Shown in pieces: positions 18,137 through 25,908 of a DNA stretch of 64,000 nt. Position 1 is the stretch's first letter. Each line of letters begins with the position of its first letter. The notes under the pieces were generated by a model, which saw nothing but the letters and a program-made list of their open reading frames with translations, was not told the DNA's origin and made no database searches. Origin of the DNA: Mucilaginibacter sp. UR6-1 (GTDB lineage Bacteria; Bacteroidota; Bacteroidia; Sphingobacteriales; Sphingobacteriaceae); the NCBI RefSeq assembly GCF_020880975.1, contig NZ_JAJIWP010000002.1, positions 496,001-560,000 on the forward strand, in the 5' to 3' direction. Position numbers and translations under genes: made by a program.

Positions 18137-19723
18137 TTAATCTACATTATCGTGTAAAAAGGAATTGTTGTTCCTGATCTCGGTCTTACCTTCATCATCA
18201 GGTAATAACGAGAAGCGTGAGATCTGGCTTTCATTTGATGCCGGAGTTTGCTGCAGCGCGATCTCCTTACGTTTATAAGCCGGTACATTCTCCAATTCCT
18301 GCAGGTTGCCTGAACGGAGTTTCATGCTCAGGTCCTTCAGCCTCATAATGCGCTCGCGCGATTTACGCAGTTGCTCCTCCATTGATTCCTCTGTCTTGTC
18401 ATCATCAGCACCGGCAACAGGTTCCGGGGTTGGTTCGGGCTCGGGCTCAATGGTTTGGTACTGCATTACCGATTCGGTTATCTTAAAGGTAAAGTCAGTA
18501 GCTTCAGGTTCGGCGGCAGCTTTAGGCTCTTCCGGTGTTAACTGGTGCCTTACTACAGGCGCGGCAGCCTCTTCGGTAGCGCGATTGCCAAACAGATCAA
18601 ACAAACCGGTTTGTTTGGGCTCTTCCTTGGCCTTCATGTAAGGCTCGGCAACAGCGTCAGGTTTAACCGGGTTAATAAATTCGTTTACTGGCTTAACCAT
18701 TGGCGCATCTTCCGGCATCAGCATTGAAACTACTTTCTTATTGCTGATCTCTTTCTCGCGCTCATCCTTGGTTTGGAAACCGGTAGCAATGATAGTAACT
18801 GATATTTTATCACCTAAATTCTCATCGCGGCAGTTACCCCATATCAGGTCGGCGGCAAGGCCGGCTTCTTCCTGTATGTAATCGGTAATTACACTTACCT
18901 CATCCATCGTTACCTCTTTATCGCCCGAGGTAATGTTTAACAGGATGTAGCGTGCGCCTTCAATCTCGTTATCTTTTAACAGTGGCGATGCCAGGGCACC
19001 TTCAACCGCTTTAAGGGCACGGTTTTCGCCATCGGCAGCACTGCTGCCCATTATGGCTACGCCGCTATCCTTCATTACAGTGCGCACATCCTTAAAGTCA
19101 ACGTTTATATAACCCGGTAAAGTAATAATCTCGGCTATGCCTTTGGCAGCCGTGGTTAAAATATTATCGGCCTGGCCAAATGCTGAGCCCAGGGTAAGGT
19201 TACCAAATATCTGGCGCAGCCTGTCGTTTGAAATTACCAGGTACGAGTCAACATATTTTTTCAGCTCCTCCAGGCCTTCCTCGGCCTGCATTTTACGGCG
19301 TTTGCCTTCAAATGAGAAGGGGGTAGTTATAATACCTACGGTTAATATATCCAGTTCGCGTGCAGCTTTGGCAATGATAGGGCTTGCGCCTGTACCGGTG
19401 CCACCACCCATACCTGCTGTAATAAACAGCATTTTGGTGTTGGTGCCAAGCATCTCTTTAATATCGTCAATATTTTCGATAGCTGAGTTTTTGCCAACTT
19501 CGGGTATTGAACCTGCGCCCATACCTTCGGTAAGGCTGGCACCTAACTGTACTTTATTGGGGATAGGGCTAAGCTCTAAAGCTTGTGCATCGGTGTTACA
19601 AATTATGAAGTCGACACCGGTAATTCCCTGCCTGTACATGTGGTTTACAGCGTTGCCACCACCACCGCCAACACCAATTACTTTGATGATTGACGATTTT
19701 TCTTTTAACATCTCAAACTGCAT
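18137..19723 (-). CDS. ftsZ: Cell division protein FtsZ
   Basis: The tubulin-like GTPase that forms the Z ring. GTP-binding marks are GVGGGGGNAVNHM near residue 17 and the tubulin signature GGGTGTGASP near 105. The globular domain ends near 320; a long charged, proline-rich linker follows. At 528 residues it is much longer than the roughly 380 of E. coli. A PAYKRKEI segment resembling the FtsA-binding C-terminal peptide lies about 45 residues before the end, and the protein closes with NNSFLHDNVD, as in other Bacteroidota. It is the last gene of the dcw cluster; a 126-bp gap with three TTTTCCACA words lies upstream. Confidence 0.97.
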   Translation of the reverse strand: MQFEMLKEKSSIIKVIGVGGGGGNAVNHMYRQGITGVDFIICNTDAQALELSPIPNKVQLGASLTEGMGAGSIPEVGKNSAIENIDDIKEMLGTNTKMLFITAGMGGGTGTGASPIIAKAARELDILTVGIITTPFSFEGKRRKMQAEEGLEELKKYVDSYLVISNDRLRQIFGNLTLGSAFGQADNILTTAAKGIAEIITLPGYINVDFKDVRTVMKDSGVAIMGSSAADGENRALKAVEGALASPLLKDNEIEGARYILLNITSGDKEVTMDEVSVITDYIQEEAGLAADLIWGNCRDENLGDKISVTIIATGFQTKDEREKEISNKKVVSMLMPEDAPMVKPVNEFINPVKPDAVAEPYMKAKEEPKQTGLFDLFGNRATEEAAAPVVRHQLTPEEPKAAAEPEATDFTFKITESVMQYQTIEPEPEPTPEPVAGADDDKTEESMEEQLRKSRERIMRLKDLSMKLRSGNLQELENVPAYKRKEIALQQTPASNESQISRFSLLPDDEGKTEIRNNNSFLHDNVD

Positions 19724-19789
19724 ATCTCTTGTTTTCAGCTAAATGTATTTTGACGATCAGTCAGAATTCTCTATCGTAATATTATAACT

Positions 19790-19831
19790 TTTTCCACAAT
19801 GTTTTTCCACAATTGTCGATATTGTGGAAAA
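19790..19831. promoter_or_regulatory. Cluster of three DnaA-box-like 9-mers upstream of ftsZ
   Basis: TTTTCCACA occurs at 19790-19798 and 19803-19811 and reversed at 19823-19831, matching the relaxed DnaA box TTWTNCACA. The second and third also form an 11-bp perfect hairpin (TTTTCCACAAT / ATTGTGGAAAA) with a 7-nt loop. It could be a protein-binding site, an RNA hairpin in the ftsA-ftsZ message, or both. Confidence 0.45.
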
Positions 19832-19849
19832 GTTTTCGTTTGTGAATAA

Positions 19850-21199
19850 TTACTTCAGGAAGTCCTCATCCTTTATATCATCCTTAATAAACTTTTTACC
19901 GCTCTCTAATATTTTACTTAGCAGGCCATATTTTTTTTCCTCGCCGGTGTACTTAACCTTTTCAGGTTTTGCCGCGGCCGGGGCGGTCAATGTCAGGTTA
20001 TCATATTCCATTTTCTGGATGCCTTTTATCAGCAGACCTATACCTGTGGCAAAAGTCGGGCTTTGCAGTTCCTCATAAATGCCTTTTGGTAAAACCTCGT
20101 TTTTAGCCAGGTGCTCGTTAGGGTAGCCCACGCGGCAATCCAGCCCGGTTACGTACTCAACCAGTTGGGTAAGGTGTTTAAGCTGCGCGCCGCCACCGGT
20201 TATTACAATACCTGCTATCAGTTTCTTCTCATAGCCTGATGATTTGATCTCGTAGTACACATGCTCAATGATCTCCTCCATGCGGGCCTGGATAACGAAT
20301 GCCAGGTTTTTAACCGATATTTCCTTTGGCTCACGACCGCGCAAACCCGGTACGCAAACTATCTCGTTCTCCTTGTTCTCATCAGCCAGGGCTGAGCCGA
20401 AACGTACTTTTAACTGTTCAGCAATGTTGCGCATTACCGAACAGCCTTCGCGTATATCCTCAGTTACACTGTTACCGCCAAATGGAATAACGGCCGTATG
20501 ACGGATGATACCCTCATGAAAGATGGCCACATCAGTAGTACCGCCACCAATATCAACCAATACCACACCGGCTTCTTTTTCTTCATCGCTCAGTACCGAC
20601 TCTGACGAGGCAAGCGGCTCCAGTATAAGCTCAGAGCTTTCAAGATGTGCCTTGTTAACACATTTTACTATGTTTTTGATAGCAGTAACCTGGCCTGATA
20701 TAATGTGGAAGTTAGCCTCCAAACGTACGCCTGCCATACCGATAGGGTCTTTAATGCCGGGTTCGTTGTCAACAGTAAACTCCTGCGGCAATACATGGAT
20801 GATCTCCTCGCCGGGAGGCATCACCAGGTTATACATATCTTCTATCAGCTTATCAATATCCTTGCGTGATATTTCGCTTTGCAGATCGCGGCGGGTAATC
20901 AGGCCACGGTGCTGCAAGCTTTTTATATGCTGCCCCGCTATACCCACGTTCACTACCTTAATTTCAACATTTGATTGCGCACCGGCAACATCAACAGATT
21001 GTGAAATGCCCTGTACGGTTTTATCAATGTTTGATACCATACCACGGGTAACACCGGCCGATTCAGCTTTGCCTATACCCAATACCTCTATCTTCCCGTT
21101 TTTGCTGCGGCGGCCAACAATGGCGCATATTTTTGTAGTCCCGATATCCAATCCTACAATGATCGGTGAACTTTTTTCCTGTGATAAACCCTTGTCCAT
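19850..21199 (-). CDS. ftsA: Cell division protein FtsA
   Basis: The actin-like ATPase that tethers FtsZ to the membrane. The 449 residues show the phosphate-1 loop VGLDIGTTKICAIVG near residue 15, the 1C/SHS2 segment inserted as usual for FtsA, phosphate-2 VVLVDIGGGTTDVAIF near 208 and the adenosine motif GIVITGGGAQLK near 328. The C-terminus (ESGKKFIKDDIKDEDFLK) would be the linker and amphipathic tail. It starts one base after the ftsQ stop and is followed by a 126-bp gap before ftsZ. Confidence 0.96.
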   Translation of the reverse strand: MDKGLSQEKSSPIIVGLDIGTTKICAIVGRRSKNGKIEVLGIGKAESAGVTRGMVSNIDKTVQGISQSVDVAGAQSNVEIKVVNVGIAGQHIKSLQHRGLITRRDLQSEISRKDIDKLIEDMYNLVMPPGEEIIHVLPQEFTVDNEPGIKDPIGMAGVRLEANFHIISGQVTAIKNIVKCVNKAHLESSELILEPLASSESVLSDEEKEAGVVLVDIGGGTTDVAIFHEGIIRHTAVIPFGGNSVTEDIREGCSVMRNIAEQLKVRFGSALADENKENEIVCVPGLRGREPKEISVKNLAFVIQARMEEIIEHVYYEIKSSGYEKKLIAGIVITGGGAQLKHLTQLVEYVTGLDCRVGYPNEHLAKNEVLPKGIYEELQSPTFATGIGLLIKGIQKMEYDNLTLTAPAAAKPEKVKYTGEEKKYGLLSKILESGKKFIKDDIKDEDFLK

Positions 21200-21200
21200 T

Positions 21201-22079
21201 TTACTGTTGTTTTATTTGCGATGTGTCGTTATTCAGTTTGGTTGTAGTGTCCCTTTTTACCGGGGCACTTTTCTTTTTTGCAGTGTCTGTTTTAATATCC
21301 TCGTTCTTTATCCCTATCACCTGGTTTGTGTATTTAACATTCAAAGCCTTGTACTTATCCCAACCTACCTTTGGCAAGGCCTGTGTATAAAAAGCCTTCA
21401 GGTTGCGAAATTTTATGTCGAGCGAATCGGCATTGCCTAACAATATCTTTTGGTTGCCCACGCGTGGTATCAACTCTATCTCGTGTGTTTGGTTAACGTA
21501 TATCTGCGCAACCTGCGCATCCCATAACGAGTCCTTGTGTATATACTGGGCCGTTTTGTAAATAGATGCCGCCAGTTTGGTGTGAAGCGTATCAACACGG
21601 TTGGCAAAAAGCTCATCAATGTATCCGTTGGCTACAACCACACGGGCGGTATAGTTGTTTGACAGGGGCATTTTTAAACCATGCTGATCTACATAAAAAT
21701 CCTGATCGAAGCGGTTAATAACACGCAGTATGGGCTGGCGTTGCGTAATCTCTACCTTGATCATGCCATCCATATCCGTATAAACCTTGGCAAACTCTAC
21801 AAAGGGATTAGCCTTTAGCTGGTTTTCCAGTTCGTGTATGTTAATATTCTCCAGCCTGCGGCCTTCAAGGGTATGGCTGGTGGTGTGCAAAATGTTATCT
21901 ACCTCCTGCCTGTCAATAAAATATTGGTTGCCGGGTATGTATACCTTAATGCCCTTGCATACCACTTCGGCCTTTTTTATCTCGATAAAACTCATGAGCG
22001 CAACCAGGCCACCCAGGCAGAGTACCCAGGCCGAGCCAACAAGTATGCGGTTCCATATACGTTTACCCGACATTTTCAA
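21201..22079 (-). CDS. ftsQ: Cell division protein FtsQ/DivIB
   Basis: A 292-residue single-pass membrane protein: a basic N-terminus, one transmembrane helix near residues 13-32 (VGSAWVLCLGGLVALMSFI), then a periplasmic POTRA-like region and beta domain (FVEFAKVYTDMDGMIKVEITQRQPILRV). FtsQ bridges early and late divisome proteins. The tail after about residue 265 is Lys/Thr-rich and disordered. Its start lies 17 bp inside the end of murC, suggesting coupled translation. Sequence divergence is high in this family, so position in the cluster is part of the evidence. Confidence 0.9.
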   Translation of the reverse strand: MKMSGKRIWNRILVGSAWVLCLGGLVALMSFIEIKKAEVVCKGIKVYIPGNQYFIDRQEVDNILHTTSHTLEGRRLENINIHELENQLKANPFVEFAKVYTDMDGMIKVEITQRQPILRVINRFDQDFYVDQHGLKMPLSNNYTARVVVANGYIDELFANRVDTLHTKLAASIYKTAQYIHKDSLWDAQVAQIYVNQTHEIELIPRVGNQKILLGNADSLDIKFRNLKAFYTQALPKVGWDKYKALNVKYTNQVIGIKNEDIKTDTAKKKSAPVKRDTTTKLNNDTSQIKQQ

Positions 22080-23427
22080 ACACCTTTTTTAATGGTTGCA
22101 CCAACTGGTCAATATCACCCGCGCCTACCGTTAAAAGTAGCTCAGGTTTTTCATTTTCTATTATTTCTATCGCGTCTTGTTTTCCACATTTGCGCTTATT
22201 CCACAATTTCATCTTGCTGAGTATCAGCTCAGAATTTACACCTTCAATCGGCAGTTCGCGGGCGGGGTAAATGTCAAGCATCAGCAGTTCGTCACACATG
22301 TCAAGCACCTCGGCAAAGCCATCGGCAAAATCACGGGTACGGGTATAAAGGTGCGGCTGGAATATGGTGGTCAGCTTTTTATCCGGATATAATGTTTTTA
22401 CGGATGATATAGCCGCGCGCAACTCCTCCGGATGATGAGCGTAATCATCAATAAAAATGTGTCTGTCATTCTTCACGATATACTCAAAGCGGCGTTTAAC
22501 CCCCCTGAATGATTCAAGGGCGCTCTTTATGGCGTCGGCAGGTACATTGAGGCGTAACGCAACTTTAATTGAAGCTACAGCATTTTCAATGTTATGCAAC
22601 CCGGCAATACCCAGGCAAATGTTATTTATAGCTACAGTACTGTTTTTAAAGTCGAAATAGAAATCACCATTCTCAACCCTGATGTTTACAGCTACGGCAT
22701 CGGCCTCGCCATTTATGGTGTAGGTAGCGCCATTTGCCAGCGGTAACCCTTGTTTATGTATCAGTTGGCCGCCCTGCTTTATCTGCGAGGCAAACAGCGT
22801 GAACGACTCAGTTAAATGTGAGTGATCGCCATAAATATCCAGGTGATCGGCATCCATTGAGGTTACTACGGCAATATCCGGGTGCAGGGTCAGGAACGAG
22901 CGATCGTACTCATCAGCCTCAACCACTACAATATCATTTTTACCGAACAGCACATTGGTTTGGTAATTGGATGATATACCACCCAAAAATGCCGAGCAAT
23001 CCGTACCCGAATCTTTCAGGATATGGGCGATCATGCTGGAGGTAGTGGTTTTGCCATGCGTGCCGGCTACCGCTACGGTATACTTGCTGGCGCTAATTAA
23101 GCCTAACACCTGCGAACGTTTGTATAGTGTAAAGCCTTTATCGGTAAAAAATTTCAATATGGCCGAATCCTTCGGAATAGCAGGGGTATAGATGATGAGC
23201 GTGCTATCATCCGGCTGCTGAAAGTTCATCGGGATCTCGCCCGGCCTATCCTCAAATATAATGCATATGCCTTCGTTATGCAGGCTATCGGTCAGGTCTG
23301 TAGGTGTTTTGTCGTACCCGCACACAACACAACCCAACTGATGGAAATAACGCGCAAGGCCGCTCATGCCTATGCCGCCAATGCCCACCAGGTAAACTCG
23401 TTTTATGTTGCTTAATTCCATCATCAC
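22063..23427 (-). CDS. murC: UDP-N-acetylmuramate--L-alanine ligase
   Basis: It adds L-alanine to UDP-MurNAc, the first Mur ligase step. The 454 residues show the N-terminal Rossmann loop VGIGGIGMSGLARY, the ATP loop GTHGKTTTSSM near residue 120, EADEYDRSFL and the HHPEELRA segment. Three ATGs in a row (23427, 23424, 23421) make the exact start uncertain by two residues. A hairpin (23432-23469) occupies the murG-murC gap. The product overlaps ftsQ by 17 bp. Confidence 0.96.
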   Translation of the reverse strand: MMMELSNIKRVYLVGIGGIGMSGLARYFHQLGCVVCGYDKTPTDLTDSLHNEGICIIFEDRPGEIPMNFQQPDDSTLIIYTPAIPKDSAILKFFTDKGFTLYKRSQVLGLISASKYTVAVAGTHGKTTTSSMIAHILKDSGTDCSAFLGGISSNYQTNVLFGKNDIVVVEADEYDRSFLTLHPDIAVVTSMDADHLDIYGDHSHLTESFTLFASQIKQGGQLIHKQGLPLANGATYTINGEADAVAVNIRVENGDFYFDFKNSTVAINNICLGIAGLHNIENAVASIKVALRLNVPADAIKSALESFRGVKRRFEYIVKNDRHIFIDDYAHHPEELRAAISSVKTLYPDKKLTTIFQPHLYTRTRDFADGFAEVLDMCDELLMLDIYPARELPIEGVNSELILSKMKLWNKRKCGKQDAIEIIENEKPELLLTVGAGDIDQLVQPLKKVFENVG

Positions 23428-23431
23428 TTAA

Positions 23432-23469
23432 AATAAGGCCCCTCTACTTGCAAAGAGGGAAACCTTATT
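23432..23469. repeat. Hairpin in the murG-murC gap
   Basis: Nested inverted repeats AATAAGG...CCTTATT (outer) and CCCTCT...AGAGGG (inner) fill almost the whole 44-bp gap. There is no T-run on the minus strand, so it is more likely an RNA processing or stability element, or a decayed repeat, than a terminator. Confidence 0.55.
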
Positions 23470-23471
23470 GT

Positions 23472-24626
23472 TTAATTGTTAATTGTTATTTGGATAACTT
23501 CTTTCGCAATTACTTCATCGGCATTGGGCATAGCCAGTTTGCCAATGTTGCTGCTTAATATTTTTTGTTTCTCTTTATCTTTTAATAATTCCAGTGTTTT
23601 GTCAACCAGTTTGGCCTCGGCATCCCGGTCGGCTACAAACTTGGCGGCATTTTCCTGCACCAGGGCCAGGGCGTTTTTGGTTTGATGATCCTCGGCCACG
23701 TTTGGTGAGGGTACCAGTATCACGGGCTTTTTAACCTCGCAAAGCTCAGCTATAGTACCCGCCCCGGCGCGCGATATAATTACATCTGCCGCGGCGTACA
23801 CCAAATCCATACGGTTTAAAAATTCACGCACCTGTATGTTGGGGTGAATGTTTTCGCCCAGTTGCTCTATAATGCTTTTGTAGTAATACTTGCCGGTTTG
23901 CCATATTACCTGCACATCGGCATCAATAAATTTTTGCAAACCGGCCTTTATACTGTTATTCAGTGTACGGGCACCCAGGCTGCCGCCTAATACCACCACT
24001 GTTTTTTTATGTGCCGACAGGTTGTACAGTTCCAATGCCTGCATTTGCTTACCCGCAATGTTTACAGACTCCTCACGTACCGGATTGCCGGTTTTAATAA
24101 TACGCTCGGCCGGGAAGAATTTATCCATCCCATCAAACGCTACACATATTTTTTTCGCTTTTTTACCCAGCCATTTGTTGGTTACGCCCGCGTAGGAGTT
24201 TTGCTCCTGTATAAGTGTTGGTATGCCTTTTAATGATGCCGCGTATAATAATGGACCCGAGGCATAGCCGCCAACCCCGACAGCGGCATCAGGTTTAAAA
24301 TCTTTAATGATTTTTAATGCTGCGCGTACACTGCCTATCAGTTTAAAAGGAAACATGAGATTTTTAATGATAGAACCACGCTGTATACCCTGTATATTCA
24401 GGCCGATGATCTTGTAGCCAGCCGCCGGAACTTTCTCCATTTCCATACGGCCATTGGCACCTACAAATAATATTTCTGTTGATGGATCGAGCTTTTTCAA
24501 GGCATTGGCAATTGATACCGCCGGGAAGATATGCCCGCCCGTACCGCCGCCGCTTATAATAATACGTCGCCCCCCGGCTCCCTGAAGGGGTAGGTTTGCG
24601 TTGTTTGTATTTTTAGTCTGATCCAT
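23472..24626 (-). CDS. murG: UDP-GlcNAc--undecaprenyl-PP-MurNAc-pentapeptide transferase
   Basis: It makes lipid II from lipid I at the inner face of the cytoplasmic membrane. It has the GT28 marks ISGGGTGGHIFPA at residues 25-36, a second glycine loop (VLGGSLGARTLN) and AGAGTIAELCEVKKPVILVP. The family normally begins right before IIISGGG; here 20 extra residues precede it, and residues 11-20 (NLPLQGAGGR) are encoded by one arm of a GC-rich dispersed repeat whose partner arm lies before the start codon. Length 384 is otherwise normal. It is read after ftsW and before murC. Confidence 0.96.
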   Translation of the reverse strand: MDQTKNTNNANLPLQGAGGRRIIISGGGTGGHIFPAVSIANALKKLDPSTEILFVGANGRMEMEKVPAAGYKIIGLNIQGIQRGSIIKNLMFPFKLIGSVRAALKIIKDFKPDAAVGVGGYASGPLLYAASLKGIPTLIQEQNSYAGVTNKWLGKKAKKICVAFDGMDKFFPAERIIKTGNPVREESVNIAGKQMQALELYNLSAHKKTVVVLGGSLGARTLNNSIKAGLQKFIDADVQVIWQTGKYYYKSIIEQLGENIHPNIQVREFLNRMDLVYAAADVIISRAGAGTIAELCEVKKPVILVPSPNVAEDHQTKNALALVQENAAKFVADRDAEAKLVDKTLELLKDKEKQKILSSNIGKLAMPNADEVIAKEVIQITINN

Positions 24627-24668
24627 TATTTAATTCTTTTTTATTGCTCCCCTTCAGGGGCTGGGGGC
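24569..24668. repeat. GC-rich inverted-repeat element, copy 3 (ftsW-murG junction)
   Basis: Arms 24569-24594 (GCCCCCCGGCTCCCTGAAGG, then GGTAGG) and 24646-24668 (GCTCCCCTTCAGGGG, then CTGGGGGC). The ftsW stop abuts one end and the other arm is translated within MurG; the murG ATG is between the arms. Confidence 0.82.
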
Positions 24669-25819
24669 TAAACCGCTACTTCCCTTATTTCGCCTACTAC
24701 TACCTTTTTAGGTTCCTCAATATCCCTGCTTACTGATAGTATGATGCCAAAGGCTACGCTTGTAAATAATATGGACGTACCACCCATACTTACCAGTGGC
24801 AACGGTACACCGGTTACCGGCCCTAAGCCCACAGCAACGGCCATATTGGCGAATGCCTGTATAGTTAAGCTGAAGCTAAGGCCTGCCGCCAGTAGCGCGC
24901 CAAATGCCTTAGGGGCTTTAGTTACTATCTTGATACATCGATACAACAGAAAGAGGTAGATGCCTACCAATGCTATGCCGCCTATCATGCCATACTCTTC
25001 AATAATGGTTGCGTATATAAAATCCGAATAGGGGTGTGGCAGGTAGTTACGCTCGGTGCTGTTGCCCGGGCCTTTACCAACAAATCCACCGGTCGCGATG
25101 GCGATTTTGGCGTGGTCAGACTGGAATGACTTATCGGGATCGGCCTTTTCCGGGTGCATAAAGGCATTGATACGTGATACGTAGGTGTCACGACGGCCAC
25201 CAAACAGCATTACTCCTGCCAGCAATACTAAACCCGCTAAACATACCAGTGATATTTGCTTGATACTGATACGCCCTACAATAAGCAGCAGGATGCTCAC
25301 ACCAAACAGCATGATAGCTGTTGACAAACCCGCCGGCGCGATAAGCACAAACACCACACATACCGAACCCATAATAGGCACGAATGATTGCTTAACATCC
25401 TTGATGTTCTCCTGCTTGCGCGATAGTGTACGTGCCAGATAAGTTATCAGGGATAGCTTGGCCAAATCCGATGTTTGAAAAGTTAATCCACCGGGTAGGG
25501 CAATCCAGCGGCTGGCATCGTTTACGTGGTTACCAAACAGCAGTGTGTAAAGCAGCAGCGGTATGGTAACAATCATGAGCAACTTTGATATACCGGCGTA
25601 ATAACGGTAATCCAGCTTGTGCGATATGTACATGAGCGCGATACCCGCCACAATCATGGCAAGGTGCTTCATCAGGTACGATTCGGCACCGGTGCCATGT
25701 TTATAAGCGATGGTACCGGTTGAACTGTACACCGCCATTAACGAAATAACCGACAGCACAATCACGATCAGCCAGATCCAGCGGTCGCCTTTGGTGTTAT
25801 TTAGTATCGCGTTTAACAT
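24668..25819 (-). CDS. ftsW: Lipid II polymerase FtsW (SEDS family)
   Basis: A polytopic membrane glycosyltransferase of the septal machinery. Starting at the ATG at 25819 (MLNAILNNTKGD) it has 383 residues and about ten predicted hydrophobic helices. The SEDS signature GVPLPLVSMGGTSIL is near the end. An upstream TTG in the same frame would add five residues, but those lie in a repeat; the sequence GGGAGAGG, five bases before the ATG and supplied by that repeat, looks like a Shine-Dalgarno and supports the ATG. It probably works with the transpeptidase at 30636-32738. Confidence 0.94.
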   Translation of the reverse strand: MLNAILNNTKGDRWIWLIVIVLSVISLMAVYSSTGTIAYKHGTGAESYLMKHLAMIVAGIALMYISHKLDYRYYAGISKLLMIVTIPLLLYTLLFGNHVNDASRWIALPGGLTFQTSDLAKLSLITYLARTLSRKQENIKDVKQSFVPIMGSVCVVFVLIAPAGLSTAIMLFGVSILLLIVGRISIKQISLVCLAGLVLLAGVMLFGGRRDTYVSRINAFMHPEKADPDKSFQSDHAKIAIATGGFVGKGPGNSTERNYLPHPYSDFIYATIIEEYGMIGGIALVGIYLFLLYRCIKIVTKAPKAFGALLAAGLSFSLTIQAFANMAVAVGLGPVTGVPLPLVSMGGTSILFTSVAFGIILSVSRDIEEPKKVVVGEIREVAV

Positions 25820-25824
25820 ATTTA

Positions 25825-25908
25825 CCTCTCCCAACCCTCTCCAAAGGAGAGGGCTTTTTATTTTTTAATATTTAAAACTCCGGTTCCCCCTTCAAGGGGG
25901 TTAGGGGG
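25825..25908. repeat. GC-rich inverted-repeat element, copy 4 (murD-ftsW junction)
   Basis: Arms 25825-25853 (CCTCTCCCAACCCTCTCC, then AAAGGAGAGGG) and 25886-25908 (CCCCCTTCAAGGGGGTTAGG, then GGG). It fills the murD-ftsW gap, from the murD stop to 6 bp before the ftsW ATG, and lies where the ftsW ribosome-binding site should be. Confidence 0.82.

Noticed and set aside
19790..19831. Replication origin at the DnaA-like boxes
   Set aside because: There is no AT-rich unwinding region, dnaA or dnaN nearby; only three relaxed boxes occur, between two division genes.
20523..21440. Plus-strand frame of 305 codons with hydrophobic end
   Set aside because: It is antisense to ftsA and ftsQ, both well-supported genes; no domain is recognisable.
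23432..23469. Terminator between murG and murC
   Set aside because: There is a hairpin but no T-run on the transcribed strand, and the genes belong to one essential operon.
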